From the NCBI GenBank assembly GCA_036023115.1, contig JAYKKT010000056.1:4089501-4153500 (forward strand): 64,000 nt of DNA. The letters are read 5' to 3'. Both the position numbers and the translations under genes were made by a program. Source of the DNA: Brasenia schreberi (lineage: Eukaryota; Streptophyta; Magnoliopsida; Nymphaeales; Cabombaceae). How positions within the stretch are numbered: the first letter of the stretch is position 1; each line of letters opens with the position of its first letter. Below are positions 11,009 to 21,876 of the stretch, in pieces. The notes beneath the pieces are model-generated. The model was not told where the DNA came from and did not search any database. It saw only the letters and a list, made by a program, of their open reading frames with translations.

Positions 11009-12050
11009 CTAGCCTTGTTCAATCAACTTCTTCGACATGTGATCATGTACCATACAATTTTCATATGAGAAAGTGACTATACAACCATTATCACAAACTT
11101 GAGCAACATAAAGTAAATTTAGATTGAGTTTTGTTACAAGGCTTATATTGGATACATTGAAATCTTTATTTTTTAAACTTTTAATCTCATTTACTTGGAG
11201 TCTTGTACCGTTGATCATAAAAATATGATTATTTTAATTCTTTTAGCAAGTTTTACAAAAACCTCTTCATATATATTATGAGAAAAAATGTACCAAATGT
11301 AAAAACCAAGACATACTTTGAGAATTTGTGGATAACACATTTTCTCATATGTTAGCTTTCTCCTTGAACATTTCTTCAATGTAAGTCTTCATATTAGAAG
11401 GTAGTATTCCTCCCTCATTATCTTTAAGACAACCATATGATTTTCTCATTAAAAGGAGACACGAAGTCTTGATATGCCCACTCTCCTAGTAATAGTGATA
11501 AATAGTAATTCTTTTGGCCAATGGAGTCATGAGTCTCATGACAATCTCGCCTTGTCCTTCAAAATTCCTGTTATGCGGTGGCTTGTAGGTCTTTAGATTT
11601 ACCGAAGGTCTAGAAGTGGAAAGAATGTTCTCCTTTGAAACATTTAGGTTTTTCAATCTAGTCTGTTCCATAACTAAATCGGTAAGGAATCCATCACCTT
11701 TGAGTCTCGATTTTCTATGTATTAAAGTGGATCTAATGATTTCAAATTCTTCTCTTAGACATGTATAAATAAGAAAAATATTGGTTATAATTCTTCAATC
11801 TAGTCTCTTCCACATTTTTAAATTTTGTTTATAATTTTCTTGAACCTTATGATATCATTTTCATCAATCCCATCAATTTTCAAATTGGGCTATTGAATAA
11901 TACCATGAACATAGTCCCAACCACCTTTTGACAAAAAATAGTTTTTCATTTGTCTTACCAACTTTGATAGCAATTTGGGTCAAGTAAACAATGAAACACT
12001 TTATTTTTACCTTTCATTTTTCATAAAGACAAGTTTTTAAGGATTAATTA
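11009..12050 (-). pseudogene. copia gag and protease/pre-integrase part, decayed
   Basis: The frame at 11009-11218 begins MINGTRLQVNEIKSLKNKDF and continues NISLVTKLNLNLLYVAQVCD, a stretch typical of the region between the protease and the pre-integrase in copia elements. Right of it, near 11440-11520, YHYY-ESGHIKTSC looks like a gag zinc knuckle (C-H-C spacing kept, early Cys positions lost). To about 12050 lie only short decayed gag pieces. The N-terminus of gag is not clear. Confidence 0.72.
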
Positions 12051-12113
12051 AACCTTGGAATAGCAAATGCAAGAAGACAAAACTTGCTTTAAGTTGGATA
12101 TCATACAAACATT

Positions 12114-12414
12114 GAAGCATCAAGATCTTGATGATCAAATAGTCAAAACAAGTTGAATATCATACATTCAAAGAGATAAAACAAATATTAAAAGTATTGC
12201 AAAACAACAAATTATTGAGGTAGGAGAATGCTCTATTTATAGAGCTAGAGAGAAGGAATTTTAAGAGAACTGCATGTTCTCATGTGAAGAAGAGCTACCC
12301 AACGGCTAATTGGGGCCAATATACCTAACTGGTCCTAGCCCTAGTGGCGGGGCCAGTTAGTCAAAGACTAATGAGCCCTAGTAGCCCGTCTCCTTATACG
12401 TTTATACGTTATTG
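12114..12414 (-). repeat. 5' LTR of the copia element
   Basis: This is the right-hand partner of the 8049-8318 LTR, with TATA box TATAAATA (reverse of 12234-12241). Its outer end is mutated (TCAATAAC for TGTTAAAG). Downstream on the minus strand, GTATGATATCC may be a decayed initiator-tRNA primer-binding site, but this is weak. Confidence 0.75.
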
Positions 12415-15400
12415 ATAAAGAGATTCCGTGCACAAGTAAGACAACATAATAAATGAAAAAAGAAACAAATTTCAACAAAAGAAACCTACGACCATATTCT
12501 TTTCGATCCTCTCATTGCGCGCAAACTAAAGACCACCTGTGGTGGATCTACCAAATAGAATAAGATCGAGATTAGAAACCAAGTGGTAAAGAAGTTTGTA
12601 GTCGGGTATAGTAGAAGGAGGTTTGTTATGGTGATGTGTAATATGTTGTGGTTTATGCCCATGTCCTTGTACACGGAAGCTTTCAATTCCGTGCGAGTTT
12701 TAAAATATGATTTCCGTTCCAATTTACAAGCATTCGTAGTAGGCTCGCTGCCAACAGACAGTTATCATTGATCCTGATAACCAGAGACGATGCCAATAGG
12801 CAGTCATCTTTGATCCTTTGATCCTGATTGCCAGACTAGCCCGAACCCGAAACTAGGTTTTCTTTTCTGAAATGGAGCACTAAGACCGTTCTCCCTTTTG
12901 CTAGTAGAGTAAAAGCACGCTCACAAGCGAAGATGGAAGAGGCGGGAAAAAGTAAGAGACTAGAGAAGTCTACATGACATTCAGATCAAGTAAGAGAAAT
13001 AAAGAGTCAAGGGGAGGAGCAGAGTCTGAGAGGACCCGAAAACCCTTTCTATTCCGAAACGGTTTCTTAAGCTGAGATAAGAAATAGACCGAGTTTGAGT
13101 GTAAAAGAGTGAAGAGCTCCTAAAGGAAGGGTTGGACGCTTAACCCAGAATATTGAATAGAACAGTGGTAGATGTTTCAGGGCCCAATACAATTTGAACA
13201 TAATAGTAGATCCAACCGAGCAAACATTGAACTGCTGGTTTAGAGTGGGTGATGGACAAGGCCCCCTGTTTGTACCACCTTCTGCTGTGGCCATTTCTTG
13301 TGGTGGGTGCTCAATGAGTTGCATACCTGAAGGTTAGGCTTGCTTCACAACCTATCTGCTCTGTTTCAAAATTGTATGGAAGAGTACGCTGCAATTCATG
13401 AATCTATATGGAGAATTCTCTTTCCTTGAAGTTGAGAAAATTGGTCATATGCGTGACATTTGCAGTGAATTTCATGCCAAAAGTTTCATGGAGCACATCA
13501 CATATCCGAGTAATGTATTGTCTCTACTGAACATCTTTCTGGGTTGGGCCTACCATATCGGAGAGGGCCTCATTTATTAGATAGGCTGTAATATCTGGGT
13601 CTGGGTTAGGCCTAAACTAGGTAAAAAAGAAAGAAAATAAAGGGGATACCTGTTTTTTTTTAAATAAGAAAACTCTGAGGTTTCCTTCAATGAATTTGGA
13701 AGCCTTATTAAAGAGATAAACAAGAGGACTTTACTTTGTCAGTAATCCTAGAGCCTAGAGGAACTCCAAACTCGAGGTGATCGATGGTAGAATGGCGAAA
13801 AACCATGGCATTTCTTATAAGTTATGTTTTTTATTTAGTTTTATTTATTTTTTCCTATAATCGAATGGTTGTCCGATGGCATCGAGGATACCATCGCAGA
13901 AGCTTTGAAGAGACAAATCCATAGACTTCCTATTTGAACCCTATTACGACTGAGAATCACGGGAGTTTTATGAGAAACTACTGAGGGTTTAGGAAACAGC
14001 CGTATTGGGTTTCTCGGTATGATTTCCAGTGATTGGTAGCTCTACTAGCATCATAATCATCTCTTGGTGGGATGAGTTCGTGAAATATCTATTTGACACT
14101 AGAGGTGGCTGGAAAATTCTTTTGAACACTGGAATAGCCACTGGCTCTGGTGAATCACACCCAGTCGAATTGTCTGTTCACCAGCAAGGCCTTGGTGGGC
14201 TGAGGATCCAAGACATGGATCCATTGCCTTTAAAAATCTGTCTCCCGTCTGACGTGTCTGTGTTGACTTGTACTTCTTAGAAAGCGTGTCATGTTATGTG
14301 TCCCATACTGTGTCAGGTGATGACTTCAGCATTACATGATGATGACATCAATAGCTATTTCCTGTCGATTTCAAGTTGTGCTTAGGTTTGGGTCGTGCAT
14401 GCGGCGGGCAATTATTGAGAACTGTTTTTGAATGTGCATCTTTTTTGAGTCTTACTTGTATAAGCTCTTGATTCTTAAAAATGAATATGTTTTTAGTGTG
14501 AAAGATTTGTGGATATTGTGTTGGAACTTATGATTGTGTTACATAATTGGGAAAAGTGAATAAGGATGATTGAAAACTCAATTGTGCTAAGATATTGGTC
14601 ATATTGTATTTGCTTGTGTGGGATATCCAAACGTTCGGTTGTGATGATATAATCTTGGATATTCAATACCCAAGGGAGTAAAGGGTGGGTTCTCAGGTGC
14701 ATAGCTATATATGTGAATGGCACCATGTATCTAAGTCCCGTGAGAAAGGTTTGAGGTGAATGTGTTGTGTGGGGAAATGCAGATATAAATGTGAGTATGT
14801 ATATTTGATTTCCAAATGATAAATTATTGTGGTATTTATTGTTTTGATAACTTTGAATATGTGTTGATGTTTTAAATGTGTATGCTTCTAATAATCCTAA
14901 TGGGGAGTGTGTCGTCTAGTAAAAGTCCCTATCCTATTGAATGCGATGTTGATACAACCATACGTTGAATTTTGGATCGCGTTCAACTGAATACATTTGA
15001 ATGGCTACAGTTTTAATGTCCAAAAGAGATCAACCTTGCCGCTAACATCTGATACAAGGCGACATCACCAACTCCTGATTTTAATGGTCTATTTGTATTG
15101 TAGGTACATGAGAAAGCAGGTGAATATATATGACAAGCAAATCTGCAATAGAAAACGAGGACATGAAGGGGTTTGTTGTTCACATATTTTTGTGCTTTTA
15201 CTAAAAATAATATAAAACTCACTTGCAGAAAAGTGGGTATTGCAAACGGGTTCTTTGAAGACAAAAATGTTGGAAATACAACCTTTTAGCTACAATGGGA
15301 AGCTTAAGCCTAACACACACTAACCACGAGGAATTGAACTCACGAAGTGGGTGTCACAGAGCCCGACCATGACCTAACGTTCTGGTGCAATCCTTGGCAA

Positions 15401-15423
15401 TACATAGGATTCACTTCCAAGAT
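12415..15423. other. spacer without a recognisable gene
   Basis: This is 3 kb of AT-rich DNA with only short open frames on both strands, none matching a family I know. No repeat structure stood out. Confidence 0.5.
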
Positions 15424-15472
15424 GCGTTGGTGGTGAAGTGGTAGACAAGCGAGACTCAAAATCACGTGCTTA
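15424..15472 (+). tRNA. plastid-type tRNA-Leu(CAA) fragment, 5' half
   Basis: The stretch starts GCGTTGGTGGTGAAGTGG and continues GTAGACAAGCGAGACTCAAA to about 15472. It looks like the acceptor 5' strand, D arm and anticodon arm (anticodon CAA) of the plastid tRNA-Leu(CAA), recalled from general knowledge, with about five mismatches. One of them breaks an anticodon stem pair. It stops at the variable arm; no T arm or 3' acceptor strand follows. It cannot be a working tRNA. It may be a trace of plastid DNA in the nucleus or the head of a tRNA-derived repeat. Confidence 0.55.
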
Positions 15473-17149
15473 GGCATAAAATTTGGCAAACCACAAAACC
15501 TGAAATATAATGCCAAATCACCACCACTAGTACAATAATGGTTAACAAAATCCATCACCGATAGAGTTTATATATAATGTGTGTTTGTGTGCACGCCTGT
15601 GTGTAAGCGCACACATAGATAGATAAATACATATGCTTGTAGGAATGGGATTTTAAGCCTCTCAACAATGCTCAAAGGAGGAGTCCCTATGTACTGTTAT
15701 CGCCAAAAATTGTAATGGCTCGAGCGGCTAAAATAGTACCATGAAAAATGGAAGTGGGCGATAAGGGCATTGGAGCATGAAAACGCCTCTCAATCACAAA
15801 CCGTCGGGAGGCAAGGGGCTCTTCTGGGCTCATTCCTACCACCTAGAAATAGAGGCACCAGAAGAGTAGAATGCAAGGAGAAATATTGAAACCTAAAAAT
15901 TTACATTTTTTCTTTCATTTTAGCGGCAGTCCTAGGTCATTCCTACCACCCTGTCACTCTCAACAGCATGCACTCTTCAGATATGCCAATCAGATTCTCA
16001 AGACCAACTCCATCTAAACCTTATCTGAACCCTCTGATAATGGAGGTCAGCGTTTTCTTACATCGCCCTACAGGCTACACTTCATTGGAGTCTCCAATAG
16101 ATCATGCGTGTCATTTTGAATCGAGTCATTCCTAATAATAACACATTCATTGACATGCCCGATCGGAGGATAAGGAATCACATGCCAACTCGATGTGATT
16201 GGCAGTAAATATCACATGGCATCTAACAACATCAACCCTTCCAGCAATGATCCTGGGACTCTAGTTCATGGTGCTCGTTCACCCCAATCACAATCTAGTT
16301 CCCAACCACCATCAATTGTTGATCCTTCAATATGGATCAATTGAGGCCCATCCTCCCAGAATGACTTCATGCATCAATGTTAGAGATCCACAAGTCGCTT
16401 CTCCAGCTCATGAGAGAGACTTTGTCATCCATAGGTGTAAACCAGGTAATCATCATGCGAGAGCAAGAGTGTCTAGTCGGAAGACAAAGGGCGGCAGAAG
16501 CAACTACTTATCTTCAATCCTAGAATTGGTTGACATTCAGAACATACATAGGTGGTTAGGTCCACTTTGAGTCAACATATTGTTTCAATCTATGCTATGG
16601 TCATGTAAATATTGCTTAGAGACCACCAAAAGTGACCAGAAATCAACCAGTTCTATGCTCCTCAATGATAGGGGCTCCCGGGGTAGTCATGAAAATCACC
16701 ATTTGAAGCCGCCTCAGTCCCTCAAGTTGCTAGTTTGCAACTAGTGAGCACCGGCGTAAGACTAGGAGAAGGATTCTTGCTCAGAGTTTTATACCTCAAG
16801 TTGATGTCCAACATCAAATACACGTGTCAACTAGAGGACTGGGGCTATCCACCAGGCCCCACCAGCTCACTCAATACCCCTTGTGCTTGCGGCAGTTGCA
16901 ATACCCCTTGCTCCACCTATAATAGCATGTCCATAGGAGTATCGCCTCCCTTGAGACTGACTTACAATATTCAAATCATTTTATTCTATCGGCCAATTAT
17001 GATCAACTAATCCCTCTTGCTCTGTCAGTATACTCTCAAAAACAAACTAATAGAATTTGTTGATCATCCTTCAAGTGTTGCAGTCTCTTCTAGATCCCAA
17101 AGAATATAGAAGGGATTATTGAACCTTGTATTGAACACCTTTTGCATCG
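15473..17149. other. spacer, possibly leader of the gag remnant to its right
   Basis: The open frame at 16268-16570 (+, 100 aa) has no motif I recognise. It could be part of the decayed 5' region of the element whose gag follows, but nothing proves it. Confidence 0.35.
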
Positions 17150-18540
17150 AGCTTTAGGTTTTGGGAGCCGACGTTGATCGAAAATCATATTTCCAGTGGG
17201 TTGATAGAATTGCTCCAGTCCTGAGGGCCTTGAAAGTCAAATTCACGACATTTTGAAGAAAACATGTCAATTATCCTATTGAACAACTCGCTTTGTACTC
17301 TCCCTGAAGCAAGGGCTAATTCATATATAGAAAGAGATGTGGACGGCTTTCCTGAAAGGGTACAATAAAATAAGGGTATAACTAACGACCTCATGAACCT
17401 TCAATAAACGGATGATGCAACAATCAAAGACTTCATTGAAAGGTTCCATAACATGATCGCCAACTATCAAATGCAATTCATTGATGCACAATATATATCC
17501 TGACAAAGAATTGCCTCTGCCATAAAATCAAGAAGGGCATTGCAAGTCACTACTATCTAAACATTGTGCAAATAGAAAATCAGGTTGTCGAACTTGAGCA
17601 TCTATTGAGTGATCTTGTTGTCCACAATACTAAGCGTGAGGGAAATCCAAAAAGAGTAATGGCAATCGCTCATATCTTACATACAAGAAATGATGAAGGT
17701 GTGAGATGTCAAGAATGTTGACCATTCTAGAGTGATGGCTATCGAACTCATGAATGGGTCATCATACACTTGCGCTTGCTCAGACCACCAAAAGGGAAGA
17801 AGGTCTCAAACAATAGGGACCCCTCTCTTTGACATCTCCAAAGAGATTTTTGATATCTTGCTCATAGATAGGTAAATAATGCTTCTCGTAGGGCATTCAA
17901 TTCCTTCTAAAGAGGATAGAAGAAGTTATCTAGATACTATAAATGGCGTAATAGAGATAAGCACAATACTAACTAGTGTATCAAATTTGAGGTGGTAATT
18001 CAAAAAGCCATTAAAGATGGGCGACTCATATCGGCTAACAAAGACTTGAGCATTGATATCAATAACTTCTTGGTGAATCAAATAGCATTCATGGAAGACT
18101 CCCCTATTCTCTCTCTTTGGTTGGTTGTGGTTTACTCCCTTGAATCTCGACTATCTAGATGAGCTAAGCCTTCAACAAGGCTCCTAATTGTCATGAGAGT
18201 GTGGAGACTAAAGGAGTCTCAGGAAATGTGAGGAATGAAGAATTCCAACAGGCAATTTATTTGATTCTTTCTCCCTAAAAATGAATGAAAAACTCTACTC
18301 CAATATGCTTGATGCGGAAAATGCTACTAGGCTTCCCAAGGTCATATAATCCCTGAGATCCACAAAAGGGAAAAGCCCTGATCCAACATATTCAAAGAAT
18401 CCTATTATGGAACAAGAAGAACCATCCCCACTAAACCATTAGTGTCATGCAAATAATAGGCAGTTAAGGGCCACATTCATGATAATATGGCAATGTTGAA
18501 TATTTCAACAAATGAGGACCCACCTAGTGGAGGCTGCATA
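17150..18540 (+). pseudogene. gypsy (Tat-like) gag, decayed
   Basis: Read in shifting plus-strand frames, this holds a capsid-like piece (TIKDFIERFHNMIANYQMQF, about 17410-17475), then a stretch with ISKEIFDILLIDR and GHSIPSKED (about 17840-17920), and a C-terminal piece (CIKFEVVIQKAIKDGRL, about 17980-18035). This series is familiar from gag proteins of Tat-lineage gypsy elements, which form the particle. Many stops and several frameshifts are present. No protease or RT follows: at about 18550 the sequence passes directly into non-coding DNA that belongs to minus-strand element DNA. Orientation is opposite to the LTRs A and B to the right. Confidence 0.7.
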
Positions 18541-20232
18541 CTAAATCGATGAGCAGTTTCCAAAATTTCTTTTTCAAAAAGAGAACTCCTTTTGGTTTCT
18601 ATAGAAAAGGACTTACAATTTCTTACATTTCCCTTCGCTCGGGTTTTAATACCCACTAATAAGTAGAGGTTTTATAGAAGATTTTGAATAACATTTCAAA
18701 GCTCCATTTCTTATCCAATAAAGTCTAATTCTCAAACAACATGAATCCAAATGAATAGGTCCTATTCCTACTCTAGGACTTTCAAGGGAAACTTTTCTCC
18801 ATCGGGATGAGCTCTGGCGATTTTGGGAAAGAATTACCCGCGGTCCCTTCTAAAGCGTCCCAGGGTTTAAGGCCAAGAATTTTTTTTATGGAAAATTGCT
18901 ATTTTGAGCTTTGACTTTTTTTTCTTTTTCAAATGACACCTCTATATTGGAGGTTTTGTTTCTCTTTTCTTTTCTTTTCTTTTTGGAAGGCCTCGGAGGT
19001 TTTATTTCCTTCCTTTTCTTTTGATTTTTTTTTTGCTAATTTTTCTTTTTTGGGGAGAAGCAAAATGAGAAATACAACTCATCCCTTTAGATAATCAATT
19101 CAGTTAAGAATATCTTAGCACCTACCATTTGAAAACATCTTGTTATTTTGAATCAAGCCTCATTTGGTACATAATAGATTTTTGAAATATTACCAAATGA
19201 TTTTTGGAAACTCTACTTTTCATAAAGTATCAATTCCCTAATTTAGGGTAACATAATCCATCTTTAGTCCTTCTTTCCAGAAATTCAAAAGAGATCTATT
19301 TTCAAAATTTTTTTAAATGAAATTTAAAGTAGACCCTATACATAGTATTGGGCATTCATAGAATCTACTAAATTTCCTCCCTCAACATCAACTTACCAAT
19401 ATTGATTTTATGATGCCCTTTTGCAACATAGGGATCGTCCTTGTGGGCCACCATCTTCCAATGGAGTGTGGGCCTTTTATGGATGGATTATGACATGTAA
19501 AATGTATTCCTATAATATGATGGAAATACATGCTTTATGAAATGATGAATGCATTCAGTCTCTATGAAATATATTTAAGGAATAACATCTCAACGCCCCT
19601 AGTTTGGAGAAAATGACACGAGTACTCATATACCATGGTCGATCCCTAGGGTGGCATGAATGATTCTCAATATGCTGCATGAGAGATATGCACGATCTTA
19701 GTTCTTGGTGATGCATGACATGATCCTAGTCTTTGGTATATTTTGAGTTAGGTTAACTCCCTAATTGATCTCTAGGAAATTCTACCTATATACTTTGAAG
19801 AGTTTTCCAAATCAAAGATTTTATAGAATTTAGAAAGCTTGGAGGCTTACCATCCTCATAGATGAGGGGATCTTCCTCCTTGCTTTACTCACTCTCAAGT
19901 TTTTGATTTCTAGGGAAGTATCATAGATGAGAGAAGAAGGAATTTCTAAATATAATTTTTGTTTTTGATTTTGGAAAACAAAATTTTTTGGAGTTTTCAA
20001 TTTTTTCAATTTTTTTGGATTTTTCGAAATGACTAGTAGAAGGGAAAACAAGTAAAACTTTTTTTTTGGGAATTTCGAATTTTTCCAATTTTTTTTTTGG
20101 GGTTTTGAGAGTTTTCTAATTTTTTTGGATTTTTTTCAATAAAAGGGGTCTTCTATCAAACCTGCAAAGAAAATAGTACAAGTTAGACTCCAAATAAGAT
20201 GTCTAAACCATAGGTTTCAGTTTTAGTCGGTT
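18541..20232 (-). other. non-coding internal DNA of a deleted Tat-like element
   Basis: This is A/T-rich DNA with long A runs on the minus strand (18900-19040, 19960-20150). About 18700-18870, read on the minus strand, matches the 3' non-coding region of the first Tat element (2545-2680), including AGAAGGGACCG and TTTGAGAATTAGAC. A minus-strand TTTTCTTTGCAG just left of the G-patch segment (about 20163) looks like a 3' splice site; introns are known in some Ogre elements, but no donor was fixed. RT, RNase H and integrase are absent. Confidence 0.5.
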
Positions 20233-21762
20233 CTAGGACACCCTTAACTCAATTGGTCTTAGGTGGTGGTCAGGGGGTATGGATGGGTTGTATCCTAAGC
20301 CATATCGACCTAGATTTGGTAGATGTATGAGAGGTTCTAATCTACCTTGGTTTTTAGCTCCTAGGCCCTGGTATGGTGTATATCACATATTTAGTAACAT
20401 ATTCTAAGGCTTTTTGAGTTTTGAAAATTTTTGATAAAGGTGATGACCCTAGAATATTATATCCTCTATGACATAGTTATACACTTGAATTTTATTGTGT
20501 GTACCGAGGAGATCTATGGGTTTAGGGGTGGAGGTGTTGGGTGATTCGGTTTCCTCTAGGAGATGGACGACTTTGGCTGGGTGTGGCTCGGTTTCTCCTA
20601 ATATGTGGATGGTAGAGTTAGGTGTACCTAGGTTGTCAATGTATATCCTAGGGGTTACCAAATTTGAAATTTTATTTTCTTTTTTATTTTCAAATTCTTT
20701 TTGGTGCTGGACATTTGTCGTACCTTTCAAATCTATATCCTTCGACACATTTTGTGGGGTTGTGGGTGCATGATTGTGATTTGAATCTTTATGATCTACC
20801 AATCTTACACAATGAATAGGAGGATCGAGTAGAGAGTTTGGAGAGAAAAGAGGTTCAGGTATATCTTTTTCATGCTTGTCTACCTTTCCATGGTGAGAGC
20901 AAGCTTCCTTGCAGGCATCCTTAGGGTGTTGTAACTCATGTATGGCTTCAAGCTCCCATTGCTTTGGTAGGTCTTGGATTTCATTCGCTAAGCCTATATA
21001 TTTGCAACACTCATTCTCTCTTATGCATGAAATGGTACTCGTAGGAATGGAACCCATCAGAGCAACCAATTTTGAAAACTTTTGGGTGGTGGGTGTGAAG
21101 TGACTCTCATGCCCCACTCCACTTGTGTGCTTAGGGATGCAAACTTTCTTTTCCCTTTTACTTTCCTGAATTCCAAATTTTTTATTTTCAAATCTTTTTG
21201 ACTTTTGAAAATTTTCCAATTTTTCTAAAATAAGAAACCTTTTTGGTTTTTCTAAAGGGGTGTTTGGATGATTAGAAAGGTTAGACGATTTGATTCGAAC
21301 CCTCGCTTCATCTCTAGCCTCATATCCTTCATTTTTTTTCCTTGGTTTGGTTTTTCGAGTATGGCTCTTCTCTTGACATACCCAAGATAGGTTTTCATGG
21401 GAATGGTGCATCTTGGCCTCTAAGGCCTCAATTTTCCTTTTAACTTTGGTTGCTCTCTTCATAAGACCAGCAATTTCTTCTTCTCGAGTTTGAGAAGATC
21501 TTTCTGTGATTTTGGAAAACTGATTTTAAAAATTAGATAAAGTCTTCCTTGAATGGTTTGATTTTCTAGGTTTCTTACCATGGGAAGAGCAAGATTCTCC
21601 TTCTTCAATTTCTTCATTTAAAGCAGCTATCCTTTCTTCTATTTTCTTCATCATTTACCTTTTTAGGGAGGCCAGCGTGTCTTTTGAAAACCTGTTTGAA
21701 ATTTTGCTCTTATAGCATGAGCCCCACTTTGACATCTTGGAAGATCATTCTGAGCTTGACAT
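20233..21762 (-). pseudogene. 510-codon frame after the primer-binding site: charged coiled-coil protein with G-patch-like end
   Basis: An ATG at 21762 lies about 95 bases after the primer-binding site of LTR A. From it one frame runs to a stop at 20233-20235. It is broken by in-frame stops in the first 100 codons (after MSSSE, after SLKR, after LSNF) and just past codon 437, leaving an uninterrupted 337-aa block at 20449-21462. The N-terminal third is Lys/Glu-rich and likely coiled coil (KKIEERIAALNEEIEE; KVKRKIEALEAK). The middle is basic and Ser/Pro/His-rich. The end (from 20373: YQGLGAKNQGRLEPL, then YGLGYNP) looks like a G-patch, a glycine-rich nucleic-acid-binding motif known from some retroelement polyproteins. 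I see no capsid, zinc knuckle or protease. It could be the extra ORF1 described for Ogre-type elements. Function unknown. Confidence 0.6.
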
Positions 21763-21857
21763 GATCAACCTGTATACAAGAAATTACCACAAATCTGGAA
21801 ACTAGGTTAGTTTTGCAAATATATAATGGATTCAAACAAATTCCTAAGACTCAAGTC

Positions 21858-21876
21858 ACACCGGGCGTGCCAAATC
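21858..21876 (-). promoter_or_regulatory. primer-binding site after LTR A
   Basis: On the minus strand the LTR end GTCTACA is followed by GATTTGGCACGCCCGGTGT. The same sequence follows LTR B, and related ones follow LTR C and LTR H. Position right after a CA-ending LTR identifies it as the tRNA primer site. The tRNA was not identified. Confidence 0.75.

Larger units (their letters stand above)
8049..12414 (-). mobile_element. Ty1/copia retrotransposon, complete but decayed
   Basis: This is a 4.4-kb element transcribed leftward. Its LTRs (about 8049-8318 and 12114-12414) share several long matches, such as AACAAGTTGAATAT and GCTAGAGAGAAGGAATTTT. Between them, right to left on the minus strand, are gag with a zinc-knuckle-like stretch, a protease/pre-integrase part, integrase, RT and RNase H. 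Integrase before RT is the copia gene order. A polypurine tract (reverse of 8319-8332) borders the 3' LTR. All coding parts carry stops and frameshifts. No convincing target-site duplication was seen, and the LTRs differ a lot, so the insertion is old. Confidence 0.88.

Noticed and set aside
14029..14280. 83-aa plus-strand frame starting MIGSSTSIIII
   Set aside because: No motif, no neighbouring exon or splice pattern that could be read by eye.
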